A DNA stretch of 43,697 nt, from NCBI GenBank assembly GCA_903846015.1, contig CAIMZS010000165.1, positions 1-43,697 of the forward strand. The letters run 5' to 3'. Origin of the DNA: an uncultured Anaerolineae bacterium. Its GTDB lineage: Bacteria > Chloroflexota > Anaerolineae > Anaerolineales > Villigracilaceae. How positions within the stretch are numbered: the first letter of the stretch is position 1; every line of letters starts with the position of its first letter. Of this stretch, positions 7,784 through 16,381 are shown piece after piece. Under the pieces are notes generated by a model that saw only the letters and a program-made list of their open reading frames with translations, had not been told where the DNA came from and did no database searches. The position numbers and the translations under genes are program-made.

Positions 7784-9145
7784 CTATCCGAGTTTTTTTT
7801 GCATCGAACGCTTTAAGATTGCGCGGTAAATTTTCTCCAACCGCCGCATGATTTCGCCCGAATTGGGGTCTTTGTCACCCTGCTGTTCCACTTGCTGCAT
7901 GAGTGAAGCCAGCATACCGGTCAGTTCTTCGCCCAAATTACCCTCGTGCGCGTTTAACGCTTTTTCCAGCGAAGCGTCATCCCCGGCAGCATCCACTAAT
8001 TCATTGACCAGTTCGAGCTCTGGCGGGGTGTTGGCCTGCTGTAATACAGCCACAATCTGCTGAAGTTTCTGCATGCGCGCGGCATTATTTTTCTGTTGGG
8101 CATCGCGAAGCTTGGCTTCTAATACCTGAACAACAACCTCATTTTGGAAATTGGCCATGTTTTGCACTGTGGCTTGCATCACATCCGGCGCCAACAGTAG
8201 AGATTCGATCATCGCGTCGGCTTGTTTCATTTGCTCTTCCATGGCTTTGTCGATCTGGTTGGTGTATTCCATTATATTTTCGCGCAATTCTTCCAACGTC
8301 TTGCGCTCTGGGCCAGAAGTCTTATCGATCCGTTCCGTCAGGATCTGGAAGAAGGAATAGTCCAATCCGTTGCGAGTCATGCTTACAAGTGCTTGCAACC
8401 GGGCTTCGTTTGGCGCAGCGATGAATATTTCCAGTAGCTTTTCGCGTGTCAGCCCTTTGCCGGCATCCTGCAAAGATTTTACTGCTGCATCAAGTTCACC
8501 CATCTGGGCTTGCAGCTTGCGGCCATATTCTGAATTTGCCAGCAGTTCCTCCTGCAGCGCAGCCATAGCCTGGGCGGTTTGTTGTTGTCCTGAAGCCTCG
8601 GCAGACTGGGCCAACCGGCCAAATAATGCAAAGAAAGTCTCATCCAGTAATGCGGGTTCTTGTTTAATAAGTTCAGCTCGCACATCCGGACTTGGGGCCT
8701 GCAACAAACGTTGAATCAGGCTGACCCGTTTTTGCTGTTCGTCGAGCATTTCCTTTGTTACCCCGTCTTTTTCCAGGATTTTTTCTATCATACTCTGGAA
8801 TGTCAGGAAGCTCTGTGGGCGCAGCAGGTACCCTTTTCTTTTTTCAGGTGGCAGGCGGTTCATGACCTGGGTGATCAGTGGGCCGACCATTCTTTCCTGT
8901 TCGTTAACTGGTAAACCCAGTTCGGAAGGGAAATAAGTCAAAAGGAGTTCTTTTTCATTGTCATGATAGACAATGGGCGTTGATAATGGTCCTTCAAACC
9001 CGCAGAACGGGCAGCGCGCGTAATTGGAAACGCGCCCTATCAGGCGTTGTTTGGCGCCCGCATCGGCGGTAACATCGAAAAGTTGTTCGACTTGAGCAGG
9101 GATCATTTTGCGGCAGCGTGGACAAGAAATTTGAGTTTGAGCCAT
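7784..9145 (-). CDS. CpXC-domain protein of unknown function
   Basis: A 453-residue protein. It opens with two zinc-ribbon knuckles, ISCPRCRK (about 7-14) and ARCPFCGFEG (about 43-52), the CpXC domain found widely in Chloroflexota. Residues 50-100 contain STPIVYHDNEKELLLTYFP, typical of that domain. The rest is helical and rich in Gln, Glu and Leu, with long amphipathic stretches such as KAMEEQMKQADAMIESLLL that could form coiled coils. No membrane segment and no enzyme motif are visible. The gene starts 64 nt after the histidine kinase stop on the same strand, so the two are probably cotranscribed. Its function is not known. Confidence 0.85.
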   Translation of the reverse strand: MAQTQISCPRCRKMIPAQVEQLFDVTADAGAKQRLIGRVSNYARCPFCGFEGPLSTPIVYHDNEKELLLTYFPSELGLPVNEQERMVGPLITQVMNRLPPEKRKGYLLRPQSFLTFQSMIEKILEKDGVTKEMLDEQQKRVSLIQRLLQAPSPDVRAELIKQEPALLDETFFALFGRLAQSAEASGQQQTAQAMAALQEELLANSEYGRKLQAQMGELDAAVKSLQDAGKGLTREKLLEIFIAAPNEARLQALVSMTRNGLDYSFFQILTERIDKTSGPERKTLEELRENIMEYTNQIDKAMEEQMKQADAMIESLLLAPDVMQATVQNMANFQNEVVVQVLEAKLRDAQQKNNAARMQKLQQIVAVLQQANTPPELELVNELVDAAGDDASLEKALNAHEGNLGEELTGMLASLMQQVEQQGDKDPNSGEIMRRLEKIYRAILKRSMQKKLG

Positions 9146-9209
9146 GAGATTTCCGATTTCTGAGTTTGGAATGGGTTTTTACAATACAGTTCTATTTTAC
9201 CCTGAATGT

Positions 9210-10742
9210 TTATTTTGGCAGTGAGAAGCAAATACGTGCTCCAGCGCCATGTTGAGGATCGATCCAGATGCGCCCGCCGTGGGCCTCCACAATGGCACGG
9301 GCCAGATACAATCCCAACCCGGCTCCTTTGGTTTTGCGCACTGCGGCATCCGAACGGTAAAAACGATCGAAGATGTGGGGCATATCGTGCGGGTCAATTC
9401 CAGGGCCATCATCACTGACCGTGACGATGGCCTGTTCATTCCGGATTTCGCCGCTTATACGAATCTTGCCTTTTGCAGAGTATTTGATTGCGTTCGAGAC
9501 CAGATTCGTCAGTACCTGATCCAGGCGCGCCTCGTCACCCATAATGACCGGGAAGTCTTTTGAAAAATCAATTTCAAGCTTGTGTTTTTTTGTTTGGGTT
9601 TGGAAACGCTCTGTGATACGTTTGGCCATGCCCGGCAGTGAAACATCTGTCCTGTTCAAAGTCAGCCCGCCCGCTTGAAGCCTTGAAGCATCCAGTAGAT
9701 CCTCGATCATGTGGGTTAACCGGTCTGCTTCATCTTCTATGACGGCCAGGCTGTCCTGGATGACGTGCTTATCCCATCGGGCGTCATCTCGCCGAAGCGT
9801 GGATGCATAGCCTTTGATCAGCGCTACCGGTGTTTTTAATTCATGGCTGACAATGGATATAAATGTGGCTTTCATTTCATCTGCGTTGCGGAAATGGGTG
9901 ATATCCCGTACAGTTACGATGATATTACGTACATGGCCATCCGGGGTCAGAAGAGGAGCGTACGTAATGCCAACGGGTACATTGGGCGGCTCCACGCGTT
10001 TTAGGTCGCCTTCCACGTAGAGATGGGCGTTTGTGGTCAGCGGCCAACCATCTGCTTCGGCTTCTTCCAACGTCATCCCATCAGGCTTGCGCGCCCAATT
10101 GATCACTTCATCATGACGTTTACCCCGTACTGCGTCATCCGTTTGTCCGCAGATCCGTTCGAAGGCATCGTTTACACGTTCGATGCTGTGGTCGGCATTC
10201 AGAACAAGGATGCCATCGGCTGCGCTGTCGATTAATGCATCGAGTCGTTGTTTTTCAATAATGACCTGGCTATACAGCCGGGCGTTAAAAACTGCAATTG
10301 CGGCCTGGTCTGCAAAGGATTGCAATAGTTGTTGATCGTTGCTTGAGAAAAGATCTGTATACGAACGAAAGATGAAAATAACCCCGATTACCTGCCCATG
10401 TGTAATGAGTGGGATGGCGGTACCATTAAGCAATCCCTGGCTGGCAGTGTAGGTAAGTTCCTTTAACATGCGATTAAGTTCTTCGACATCCAGCTCTGAA
10501 ACCTGCTCATCAGCCAGTAATGGCTCAAGGTAGCGTAAAAATGCTGCCGGAATCCCTTGTGCTGCGGCAACACGCCAGGTGCTGGCTTCTTTAAGGGCGA
10601 TCAGGCCGGCTTGCCCTGCCAGCATCTCGATGGAAATGCGTAGAATGCGCTTCAACACCTTTTGTAGATCAAGTTCCTGGGTGATGGCGCGGGTTATTTC
10701 GAGTAGGTAGTCGCGTTGCCGGACGCGGAAGTCAGGGAGCAT
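9210..10742 (-). CDS. Soluble sensor histidine kinase, GAF-PAS-HisKA-HATPase
   Basis: A 510-residue kinase without membrane segments. Residues about 15-160 form a GAF-type sensor and about 165-285 a PAS domain (IDSAADGILVLNADHSIERVN). HisKA follows, with the H-box SIVSHELKTP (phospho-acceptor H300). The ATPase domain has N-box LVSNAIKYSAKG, G1 DDGPGIDP and G2 KGAGLGLYLAR. All residues for autophosphorylation are present. No response regulator is adjacent, so it is an orphan whose partner lies elsewhere, unless it works with the regulator at 20497. The ligand is not deducible. No strong Shine-Dalgarno precedes the ATG at 10742. The CpXC gene lies just downstream. Confidence 0.93.
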   Translation of the reverse strand: MLPDFRVRQRDYLLEITRAITQELDLQKVLKRILRISIEMLAGQAGLIALKEASTWRVAAAQGIPAAFLRYLEPLLADEQVSELDVEELNRMLKELTYTASQGLLNGTAIPLITHGQVIGVIFIFRSYTDLFSSNDQQLLQSFADQAAIAVFNARLYSQVIIEKQRLDALIDSAADGILVLNADHSIERVNDAFERICGQTDDAVRGKRHDEVINWARKPDGMTLEEAEADGWPLTTNAHLYVEGDLKRVEPPNVPVGITYAPLLTPDGHVRNIIVTVRDITHFRNADEMKATFISIVSHELKTPVALIKGYASTLRRDDARWDKHVIQDSLAVIEDEADRLTHMIEDLLDASRLQAGGLTLNRTDVSLPGMAKRITERFQTQTKKHKLEIDFSKDFPVIMGDEARLDQVLTNLVSNAIKYSAKGKIRISGEIRNEQAIVTVSDDGPGIDPHDMPHIFDRFYRSDAAVRKTKGAGLGLYLARAIVEAHGGRIWIDPQHGAGARICFSLPK

Positions 10743-11009
10743 GTGATTTTGGATTCTGATTTGCCAGTTGGTTGTTGAAACGATTTAAGGGTTGAATTGT
10801 ATTTTATCATTGGCTTGATAATCGAGTATAAGAGCGGTGTTGGAGGATGGTTAATGGCCCGTCTCAATCAACGGTGTCTTATAATGATAGCAGTATCGAG
10901 AACAAGTTCGGCCAGTATCTTTTTCAATCAAAATAACGGGTATAGAAGAATGAAACAGGCTTTCTGAGCTTGAGTCTTATCTCAACCAGACATTGGAGGC
11001 GAATGCAAT

Positions 11010-12323
11010 ATGGTGGATGAACAGGTGGAGCAGGAATGGGATGTGATCGTTCTTGGGGGTGGCCCCGCTGGTTATTTTGCTGCCATTCGATGCGCCGAAT
11101 CTGCAATTGATAACGGCAGTCCTTTAAGGGTTCTGGTTGTAGAGCGGGCTCGCCGCTCCCTGGGGAAAGTGATCATATCTGGTGGTGAACGTTGTAATGT
11201 AACCCATGCTTGTTTCGATCCCGCCCGGCTTGTAACGTATTATCCGCGTGGCTCAGCCGCCCTGCGCGGCGCCTTCAGCCGATTTCAACCACGGGATACC
11301 GTTAATTGGTTTGAAAAGCGTGGCGTCATTCTGAAGACCGAAGAAGATGGACGCATGTTCCCGGTCACGGACTCATCCAAGACGATTGTTGACTGTCTGG
11401 AAGATGCTGCCCGGCGGGCTGGCGTCACGGTATGGAATCAAGCCAGTTTATTGAATATCGACCGAATCTCCGCACTTCCAGAACAGGCAGCACGTTTTCG
11501 TATTACCCTGCGACGTGATACCCTCGATAGTGAGCAGGTTCTTTCGGCCCATTCGGTCTTATTTGCAACCGGTAGCGAATCCTTCTGCCATAATATTCTG
11601 GCTCGCCTTGGGCATACCATTGAGCCGCCAGTACCATCTTTGTTTACATTCAAGATAACAGATGTACGTATCGCCGAATTGGCAGGACTTTCGGTGCCAG
11701 TCGCTGGTCTGAGATTTGTGGGTGATCCTGATTCCGAGAAAGTACCCTTTCCGCCTCAGCAAGGTGCTTTATTGATCACCCATTGGGGCTTGAGCGGCCC
11801 GGCTATTTTGCGGCTTTCGGCCTGGGGCGCGCGTTGGTTGTATGAGCGCAATTATCAGGCGGGTTTGTTGGTGAATTGGCTTCACCCATTATCTGTTGAG
11901 CTGGTGTATGAGCACCTGAGCAAGCACCGCAATTTGCCCGAAAACAATCGAAAAAAACCAGGGGCACATTCGGTCTTCCCTCAAATACCCGTTCGTTTGT
12001 GGAAACGGCTGACAGAAGCAGCGGGGATTTCAGAAACGCAAAACTGGGCCGATGTTTCCCGGTTGTGTATGCGCCGCCTGGCTGAAGAGCTCACAATGGG
12101 TCGCTATGATGTCGAAGGGAAGGGTATTTTTAAGGATGAATTCGTGACCTGTGGCGGGGTCAACCTGGATGAAGTAGATTTCAAGACCATGCAAAGTCGT
12201 TTGGTTGCGGGTCTTTATTTTGCCGGGGAAATCCTGGATATCGATGGATTGACAGGTGGTTTTAATTTTCAGAATGCCTGGACAACAGGTTGGTTGGCAG
12301 GTGGGGCAATGGCGAAGCTTTAA
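11010..12323 (+). CDS. HI0933/YhiN-family FAD-dependent oxidoreductase
   Basis: A 437-residue flavoprotein. The FAD Rossmann motif GGGPAGYFAAIRCAE is near residue 16, followed by the family-specific SGGERCNVTH and the C-terminal GLTGGFNFQNAWTTGWLAG that closes the FAD site. This is the HI0933-like (BaiN/YhiN) family, some members of which reduce C-C double bonds. The substrate here is unknown. The ATG at 11010 has GGAGG at 10995-10999. The gene stands alone: the upstream histidine kinase is divergent and the downstream aminotransferase is convergent, separated by a strong hairpin that includes this gene's stop codon. Confidence 0.9.
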   Translation: MVDEQVEQEWDVIVLGGGPAGYFAAIRCAESAIDNGSPLRVLVVERARRSLGKVIISGGERCNVTHACFDPARLVTYYPRGSAALRGAFSRFQPRDTVNWFEKRGVILKTEEDGRMFPVTDSSKTIVDCLEDAARRAGVTVWNQASLLNIDRISALPEQAARFRITLRRDTLDSEQVLSAHSVLFATGSESFCHNILARLGHTIEPPVPSLFTFKITDVRIAELAGLSVPVAGLRFVGDPDSEKVPFPPQQGALLITHWGLSGPAILRLSAWGARWLYERNYQAGLLVNWLHPLSVELVYEHLSKHRNLPENNRKKPGAHSVFPQIPVRLWKRLTEAAGISETQNWADVSRLCMRRLAEELTMGRYDVEGKGIFKDEFVTCGGVNLDEVDFKTMQSRLVAGLYFAGEILDIDGLTGGFNFQNAWTTGWLAGGAMAKL

Positions 12324-12366
12324 ACACCAGACACCGTTCTCGGCCTGAGAACGGTGTCTGGTGTTT
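12322..12366. terminator. Hairpin between convergent genes
   Basis: A perfect 20-bp inverted repeat (12322-12341 and 12347-12366) with a 5-nt loop fills the gap and overlaps both stop codons. No long T-run follows on either strand, but the arms end in GTGTTT, so it probably acts in both directions. Confidence 0.75.
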
Positions 12367-13690
12367 ACCGCGCGAATTCTTTTTCCGCAAGGGTCATTGC
12401 TTCTTCCATAATGAGAAGGCCCTCATCCATTTCGCTTTTACTCATGCTGAGTGGCGGAGCAATGCGGATGACTGATTTTGAACACCCCAATAGCAGTAAC
12501 CCGCGTTCAAAAGCCTTGTGGACGATTGCATCTCGCAGATCTTCTGCTGGTTCCTTACTCTCCCGGTTTTTTACAAACTCTACACCGATCATCATGCCAA
12601 TTCCTCGTACCTGGCCAATCGATGGATGGCGCGTGGCGATCTCATCCAGGGCATCATGGGCATATTGCCCCACTTCGGCGGCATTGTGCAAATACTCGCG
12701 TTCGATTAATTCAATCGTCTTTAGTCCCGCAGCGCAGGCGAGCGGATTGCCGCCATACGTATTACCGTGAGCCCCGCGGCTCCAATCCATGACATCGCGG
12801 CGAGCTACGCACGCTCCCAATGGAACGCCGCTGGCGATGCCTTTAGCGGTGGTGAAAATATCGGGTTCAACGCCAAAGTTTTCGATTGCCCACCACTTGC
12901 CAGTACGCCCCATGCCGCTTTGTACTTCGTCTGCCAATAGCAGGATGCCGTAATGATCACACAATTTTCGCAAAGCCGGGAAGAAACCGGCTGGGGGAAC
13001 AATGTAACCGCCTTCACCCTGGATCGGTTCAACCAGGATGCCAGCTACTTCATCTGCTGGTACGATTTGTTTTAGAATTTGCTCCTCAATATAACGCACC
13101 ACTGTTTCACCATAATCCTCACCCGTTTTTCGTTCCAAAATCGGGCGGTAAGGATTGGGGAAGGGCGCGTGGACAACGCCGTTCATCAGAGGGTAGAAGC
13201 CGCTGTGGTACATCGCTTTACTGGCCGTCATGGTGACTGCGCCCATGGTTCTGCCGTGAAAAGCGCCAGTAAAACCGATGAAATTTGTTCGTCCAGTGTG
13301 GTAACGCGCCAACTTTAGCGCTGTTTCAACTGCTTCAGTGCCCGAGTTGGTCAAAAAAGATACTGCTGCATCTTGCATGGGGGCAATTTCATCCAATTTT
13401 TCAGCCATTTCAATCATTGTTTGATGATAAAAATCGGATGAAATATGAATGAACTTTTCAGCCTGTTCCTGAATTACCTTAACTACCTCTGGGTGTGCGT
13501 GGCCGGTGGAATTAACCGCAATCCCAGCCATGAAATCCAGAAACTTATTTCCGTCCACATCCCACAACCACGAACCTTTGCCGTGATCCATGGCGAATGG
13601 ATAATCGCGCGGGTAGGATGGGGAAATGACAGCTGAATCGCGTTTGACCAGCGCTCGGGCTTTCGGCCCAGGTAATTTCATTGGTTCCAT
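12365..13690 (-). CDS. Class III PLP aminotransferase (acetylornithine/4-aminobutyrate type)
   Basis: A 441-residue enzyme from the ATG at 13688-13690. That start is chosen over one 46 codons upstream because AAGGAG (13697-13702) lies 6 nt before it and homology begins there. Motifs are NSGTEAVETALKLAR (phosphate cup), FHGRTMGAVTMT, LLLADEVQSGMGRTG (Asp that contacts the PLP ring) and TTAKGIASGVPLG with the Schiff-base lysine. Length and motifs fit the acetylornithine/GABA transaminase family that uses 2-oxoglutarate. ArgD, GabT or another omega-amino substrate cannot be told apart here, and no arginine or GABA gene is nearby. Two inverted repeats in the 206-bp region before it may be operators. 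It lies downstream of the ROK kinase on the same strand. Confidence 0.92.
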   Translation of the reverse strand: MEPMKLPGPKARALVKRDSAVISPSYPRDYPFAMDHGKGSWLWDVDGNKFLDFMAGIAVNSTGHAHPEVVKVIQEQAEKFIHISSDFYHQTMIEMAEKLDEIAPMQDAAVSFLTNSGTEAVETALKLARYHTGRTNFIGFTGAFHGRTMGAVTMTASKAMYHSGFYPLMNGVVHAPFPNPYRPILERKTGEDYGETVVRYIEEQILKQIVPADEVAGILVEPIQGEGGYIVPPAGFFPALRKLCDHYGILLLADEVQSGMGRTGKWWAIENFGVEPDIFTTAKGIASGVPLGACVARRDVMDWSRGAHGNTYGGNPLACAAGLKTIELIEREYLHNAAEVGQYAHDALDEIATRHPSIGQVRGIGMMIGVEFVKNRESKEPAEDLRDAIVHKAFERGLLLLGCSKSVIRIAPPLSMSKSEMDEGLLIMEEAMTLAEKEFAR

Positions 13691-13714
13691 AATAGTCTCC
13701 TTGAAGTGAATTTG

Positions 13715-13741
13715 CCAGAAACAAAAACGGTCAGTTTCTGG
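13715..13741. repeat. Inverted repeat in the aminotransferase leader
   Basis: CCAGAAAC (13715-13722) and GTTTCTGG (13734-13741) with an 11-nt spacer, 25 bp upstream of the start codon. It could be an operator or an mRNA hairpin near the ribosome site. Confidence 0.45.
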
Positions 13742-13806
13742 AGATGCCAGATGCTTTGCCAGAAAAATGAACTTATGATACCTTTTGGGGAAGACAGTAG
13801 TGCTGT

Positions 13807-13837
13807 GATGTTTGATCAATTTCATCAATCAAACATC
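13807..13837. repeat. Inverted repeat between the ROK kinase and the aminotransferase
   Basis: GATGTTTGAT (13807-13816) and ATCAAACATC (13828-13837), also with an 11-nt spacer. No T-run follows on the minus strand, so it looks more like a regulator site than a terminator for the ROK gene. Confidence 0.45.
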
Positions 13838-13896
13838 GCAAATTCTTGATCTTTCCCCGAGATTGAAATGACGGCCTGGGGGATGCAGGCATTTGG

Positions 13897-14829
13897 TCAG
13901 TTGTCGGGCAGCAGTCCCAGTGCGAGTGCGCCCATCAGTCCAGCATCATCACCCAATTCGGCATGGGTGATCAGCAGGTTCTTAAGATATGATTTATCCA
14001 TTATTTGTTTTTCAAGTGATGCTCTGACTGGATCAAGCAGATATTTGCCACTGAAAGAGACCCCACCGCCAAATATCACCACCGAAGGATTTAACAACTG
14101 CACAAATGTTGCCAGTGCCTGTCCGATATAGGTTCCCGCACGTTCCAAAGCATGTATGGCGAGCGCATCGCCTTTCGCAGCCGCCTCTGAAATATCTCTT
14201 GCTGTCAGCTTGTGTTTGAGCCTGAGCGTAGATTCTATTCCGCTTGATAATTGTTCCTGAACATAACGTGTTATCGCCGGGCCGGATGCGAGTGCTTCCA
14301 GGTGACCACGTTGACCGCAGCCGCATAAAGGTCCGTCTGGTAAAATCGCAATATGACCTACTTCTCCGGCAAGCCCACGCACGCCCAGCAAAAGCCGGTC
14401 ATCGCTGATCACCCCACCGCCGATGCCAGTGCTGACGGTTAGGTAAAGCAAATGATGGTGTCCTTGTCCTGCTCCAAAACGCCATTCACCAAGCGCAGCC
14501 AGGTTGGCATCGTTGCCAATCAGGGTACGTACACCGAAACGTTTTTCCAGTTCTGGGCCGATTGGAAAATTATCCCAACCTGGGATATTCGGCGCAGAAA
14601 AAATTACACCTGTTTCGGGGTCAAGCGGGCCTGGCAGCGCCACTACAATTTTTTCGACCGTTGAGTGTTCCGGCCAAATGGATTGAATCACTGCGCACAT
14701 CCGGTCAAAAGCTGCCCCTTCACCACGTGTTGGCGTGCGGCGCACATCTACTGGTTCAAGGCTTCCACGCCGGTATGCAGCCACACGGATTTGTGTTCCA
14801 CCGATATCAACGGCAATAATAATAGACAT
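13897..14829 (-). CDS. ROK-family sugar kinase (glucokinase-like)
   Basis: A 310-residue protein from the ATG at 14827-14829. Homology begins at once with IIIAVDIGGTQIRVAAYR (ATP phosphate-1 motif). Longer forms read upstream have no support. ROK features include LPGPLDPETGVI, the sugar-binding IGNDANLAALGEW, TVSTGIGGGVI, the AGEVGHIAI motif, and the zinc-binding CGCGQRGHLEALASG. There is no N-terminal helix-turn-helix, so it is an enzyme rather than a NagC/Mlc-type repressor. Glucose is the likeliest substrate, but N-acetylmannosamine, fructose and other sugars are also used in this family. A TATAAT box ends 6 nt before the ATG, suggesting a leaderless transcript. The gene is divergent from yvcK, with gap and pgk next. 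Confidence 0.92.
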   Translation of the reverse strand: MSIIIAVDIGGTQIRVAAYRRGSLEPVDVRRTPTRGEGAAFDRMCAVIQSIWPEHSTVEKIVVALPGPLDPETGVIFSAPNIPGWDNFPIGPELEKRFGVRTLIGNDANLAALGEWRFGAGQGHHHLLYLTVSTGIGGGVISDDRLLLGVRGLAGEVGHIAILPDGPLCGCGQRGHLEALASGPAITRYVQEQLSSGIESTLRLKHKLTARDISEAAAKGDALAIHALERAGTYIGQALATFVQLLNPSVVIFGGGVSFSGKYLLDPVRASLEKQIMDKSYLKNLLITHAELGDDAGLMGALALGLLPDN

Positions 14830-14835
14830 GATCTG

Positions 14836-14841
14836 ATTATA
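14836..14841 (-). promoter_or_regulatory. -10 box for the ROK kinase, leaderless arrangement
   Basis: On the minus strand TATAAT lies 6 nt before the ATG and no Shine-Dalgarno is present. The -35 region is poor (TTGCAG with a 15-nt spacer). Confidence 0.5.
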
Positions 14842-14899
14842 TCGTAAACAGCCCGTCTGCAAATGTGACGAAACGCACCTTCTGCCTGGATATTTGGCG

Positions 14900-14928
14900 T
14901 TGACGGATGATTTAAATACTGCTATCAT
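14900..14928 (+). promoter_or_regulatory. Promoter of yvcK, leaderless arrangement
   Basis: TTGACG (14900-14905), an exact 17-nt spacer ending in TGC, then TATCAT (14923-14928). The ATG at 14936 follows after 7 nt, so the transcript should start at or next to the start codon. Confidence 0.65.
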
Positions 14929-14935
14929 CATTTTT

Positions 14936-16261
14936 ATGAAAAAATCACTCACGTGGATCGAAACCATCAAGAACGAAACATTGGGCATTCTTCGTTGGTT
15001 TATACCGGGTTTGGGTGTTAAACGGTGGTTTGCTCTCCTGCTGGCGGGCATTACTCTGCTTGGTGTGGGGATGGCTTATTATTTGTTGGATTTTTATCGC
15101 AATTCTTCACAAGACAGCATTTTGCCTGTTCTGGATGTTGCCAGCCTTCGTTTTTTTCCACGCCCTATGCGGGTGTTTATCTTTATTTTGCTTGGAACCG
15201 TATTGATTGCGGTTGGGTTATGGGGGCTTAACCACGCGTTATTAAACCCATTTTTGCGTAAAGACAGGCGCCTGGTCGATCAGATCGCTGACTTCCGGCG
15301 TCGTGAACACGGTTCACGGATTGCCGTGATGGGCGGGGGGCATGGTATGGCTACCCTGTTGCGAGGATTAAAAAATTACACCAATAAGCTCACTGCCATT
15401 GTGACCGTGGCTGATGATGGGGGTTCATCTGGCCGGCTGCGCCAGAGTCTTGGTATTTTACCTCCTGGTGATATTCGCAATTGTCTCGCCGCGCTCTCTA
15501 ATGATGAGGCGCTGCTGGCGCAGTTGTTTCAATATCGCTTTAATGACGCTTCTGGGTTGGGCGGGCATTCTTTTGGAAATTTGTTCATTTCCGCCCTGGC
15601 CGATGTTACTGGCAGTTTCGAAGAAGCCGTGGCTGAATCTGGCCGGGTTCTTTCTGTGCATGGCCGGGTATTGCCAGCTACGCTTCATGATGTCAAACTC
15701 GTGGCGGATGTTCAGATTCCCCATGTGGTTAACCAGGTTCGCGTAATAGGAGAAAGCAGCATCCCTGAAATGCCCGGAAGGGTTCGTCGTGTTTATCTGG
15801 AACCGAATAACCCCCCAGCATTTCCGCCTGTCATCCAGGCTATTCTCGCGGCAGATATGGTAGTTGTTGGCCCGGGCAGTCTGTATACCAGTCTTTTGCC
15901 AAATTTGCTTGTCCCGGATTTGTTGGCGGCGCTGCGTTCCACCCGGGCCTTGAAGGTTTTCGTAGTCAATATTGCTACTCAGCCAGGCGAGACCAGCACT
16001 TTTGAAGTGGGGGACCATATCTCTGTGTTGGATGAGCATGTTGGCGCCGGGTTATTTGATCTTTTTGTTTGCAATAATCGGCGTGAAGGAACGCTCCCAA
16101 ATGGGGTAGAATGGGTGAACATTGACCAACGGGCTTTGAATCATCCCGTTTACAGTGCCGACCTGGTCGAAGTCGAACATCCTTGGCGGCATGACTCAGA
16201 AAAATTGGCCAAATCATTGATGGATCTACTGTTAGAGCGTACAGGTCCTTTAAACGATTAA
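14936..16261 (+). CDS. yvcK: YvcK/CofD-like gluconeogenesis factor with N-terminal membrane anchor
   Basis: A 441-residue protein. The C-terminal 320 residues are a YvcK domain: GGGHGMATLLRGLKNYT, VTVADDGGSSGRLRQSLG, PPGDIRNCLAALS and GPGSLYTSLLPNLLV. YvcK (GlmR) binds UDP-sugars in Bacillus and Mycobacterium and balances carbon flow between glycolysis, gluconeogenesis and wall precursors. Here two hydrophobic segments precede it (about residues 28-52 and 75-98), so the domain is tethered to the membrane, unlike the soluble B. subtilis protein. The ATG at 14936 is preferred over an in-frame TTG at 14894 because the latter lies upstream of the -35 box. Its position between a ROK kinase and gap-pgk fits a role in sugar-carbon control. 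Confidence 0.93.
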   Translation: MKKSLTWIETIKNETLGILRWFIPGLGVKRWFALLLAGITLLGVGMAYYLLDFYRNSSQDSILPVLDVASLRFFPRPMRVFIFILLGTVLIAVGLWGLNHALLNPFLRKDRRLVDQIADFRRREHGSRIAVMGGGHGMATLLRGLKNYTNKLTAIVTVADDGGSSGRLRQSLGILPPGDIRNCLAALSNDEALLAQLFQYRFNDASGLGGHSFGNLFISALADVTGSFEEAVAESGRVLSVHGRVLPATLHDVKLVADVQIPHVVNQVRVIGESSIPEMPGRVRRVYLEPNNPPAFPPVIQAILAADMVVVGPGSLYTSLLPNLLVPDLLAALRSTRALKVFVVNIATQPGETSTFEVGDHISVLDEHVGAGLFDLFVCNNRREGTLPNGVEWVNIDQRALNHPVYSADLVEVEHPWRHDSEKLAKSLMDLLLERTGPLND

Positions 16262-16307
16262 TTAGGAAATATTTCAAGGCGAGTAAACCAATTTTTTTGT
16301 TAAAGTA

Positions 16308-16335
16308 TTGCTTAATAAGGACGCTGTGGTAAAAT
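16308..16335 (+). promoter_or_regulatory. Promoter of the gap-pgk operon
   Basis: TTGCTT (16308-16313), a 16-nt spacer, TAAAAT (16330-16335). A leader of about 40 nt would carry the strong AGGAGG ribosome site before the ATG at 16382. Confidence 0.5.
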
Positions 16336-16381
16336 ATCTAATTGTGTAAAAATTCACAAACAAACCCCTAGGAGGTTTATC

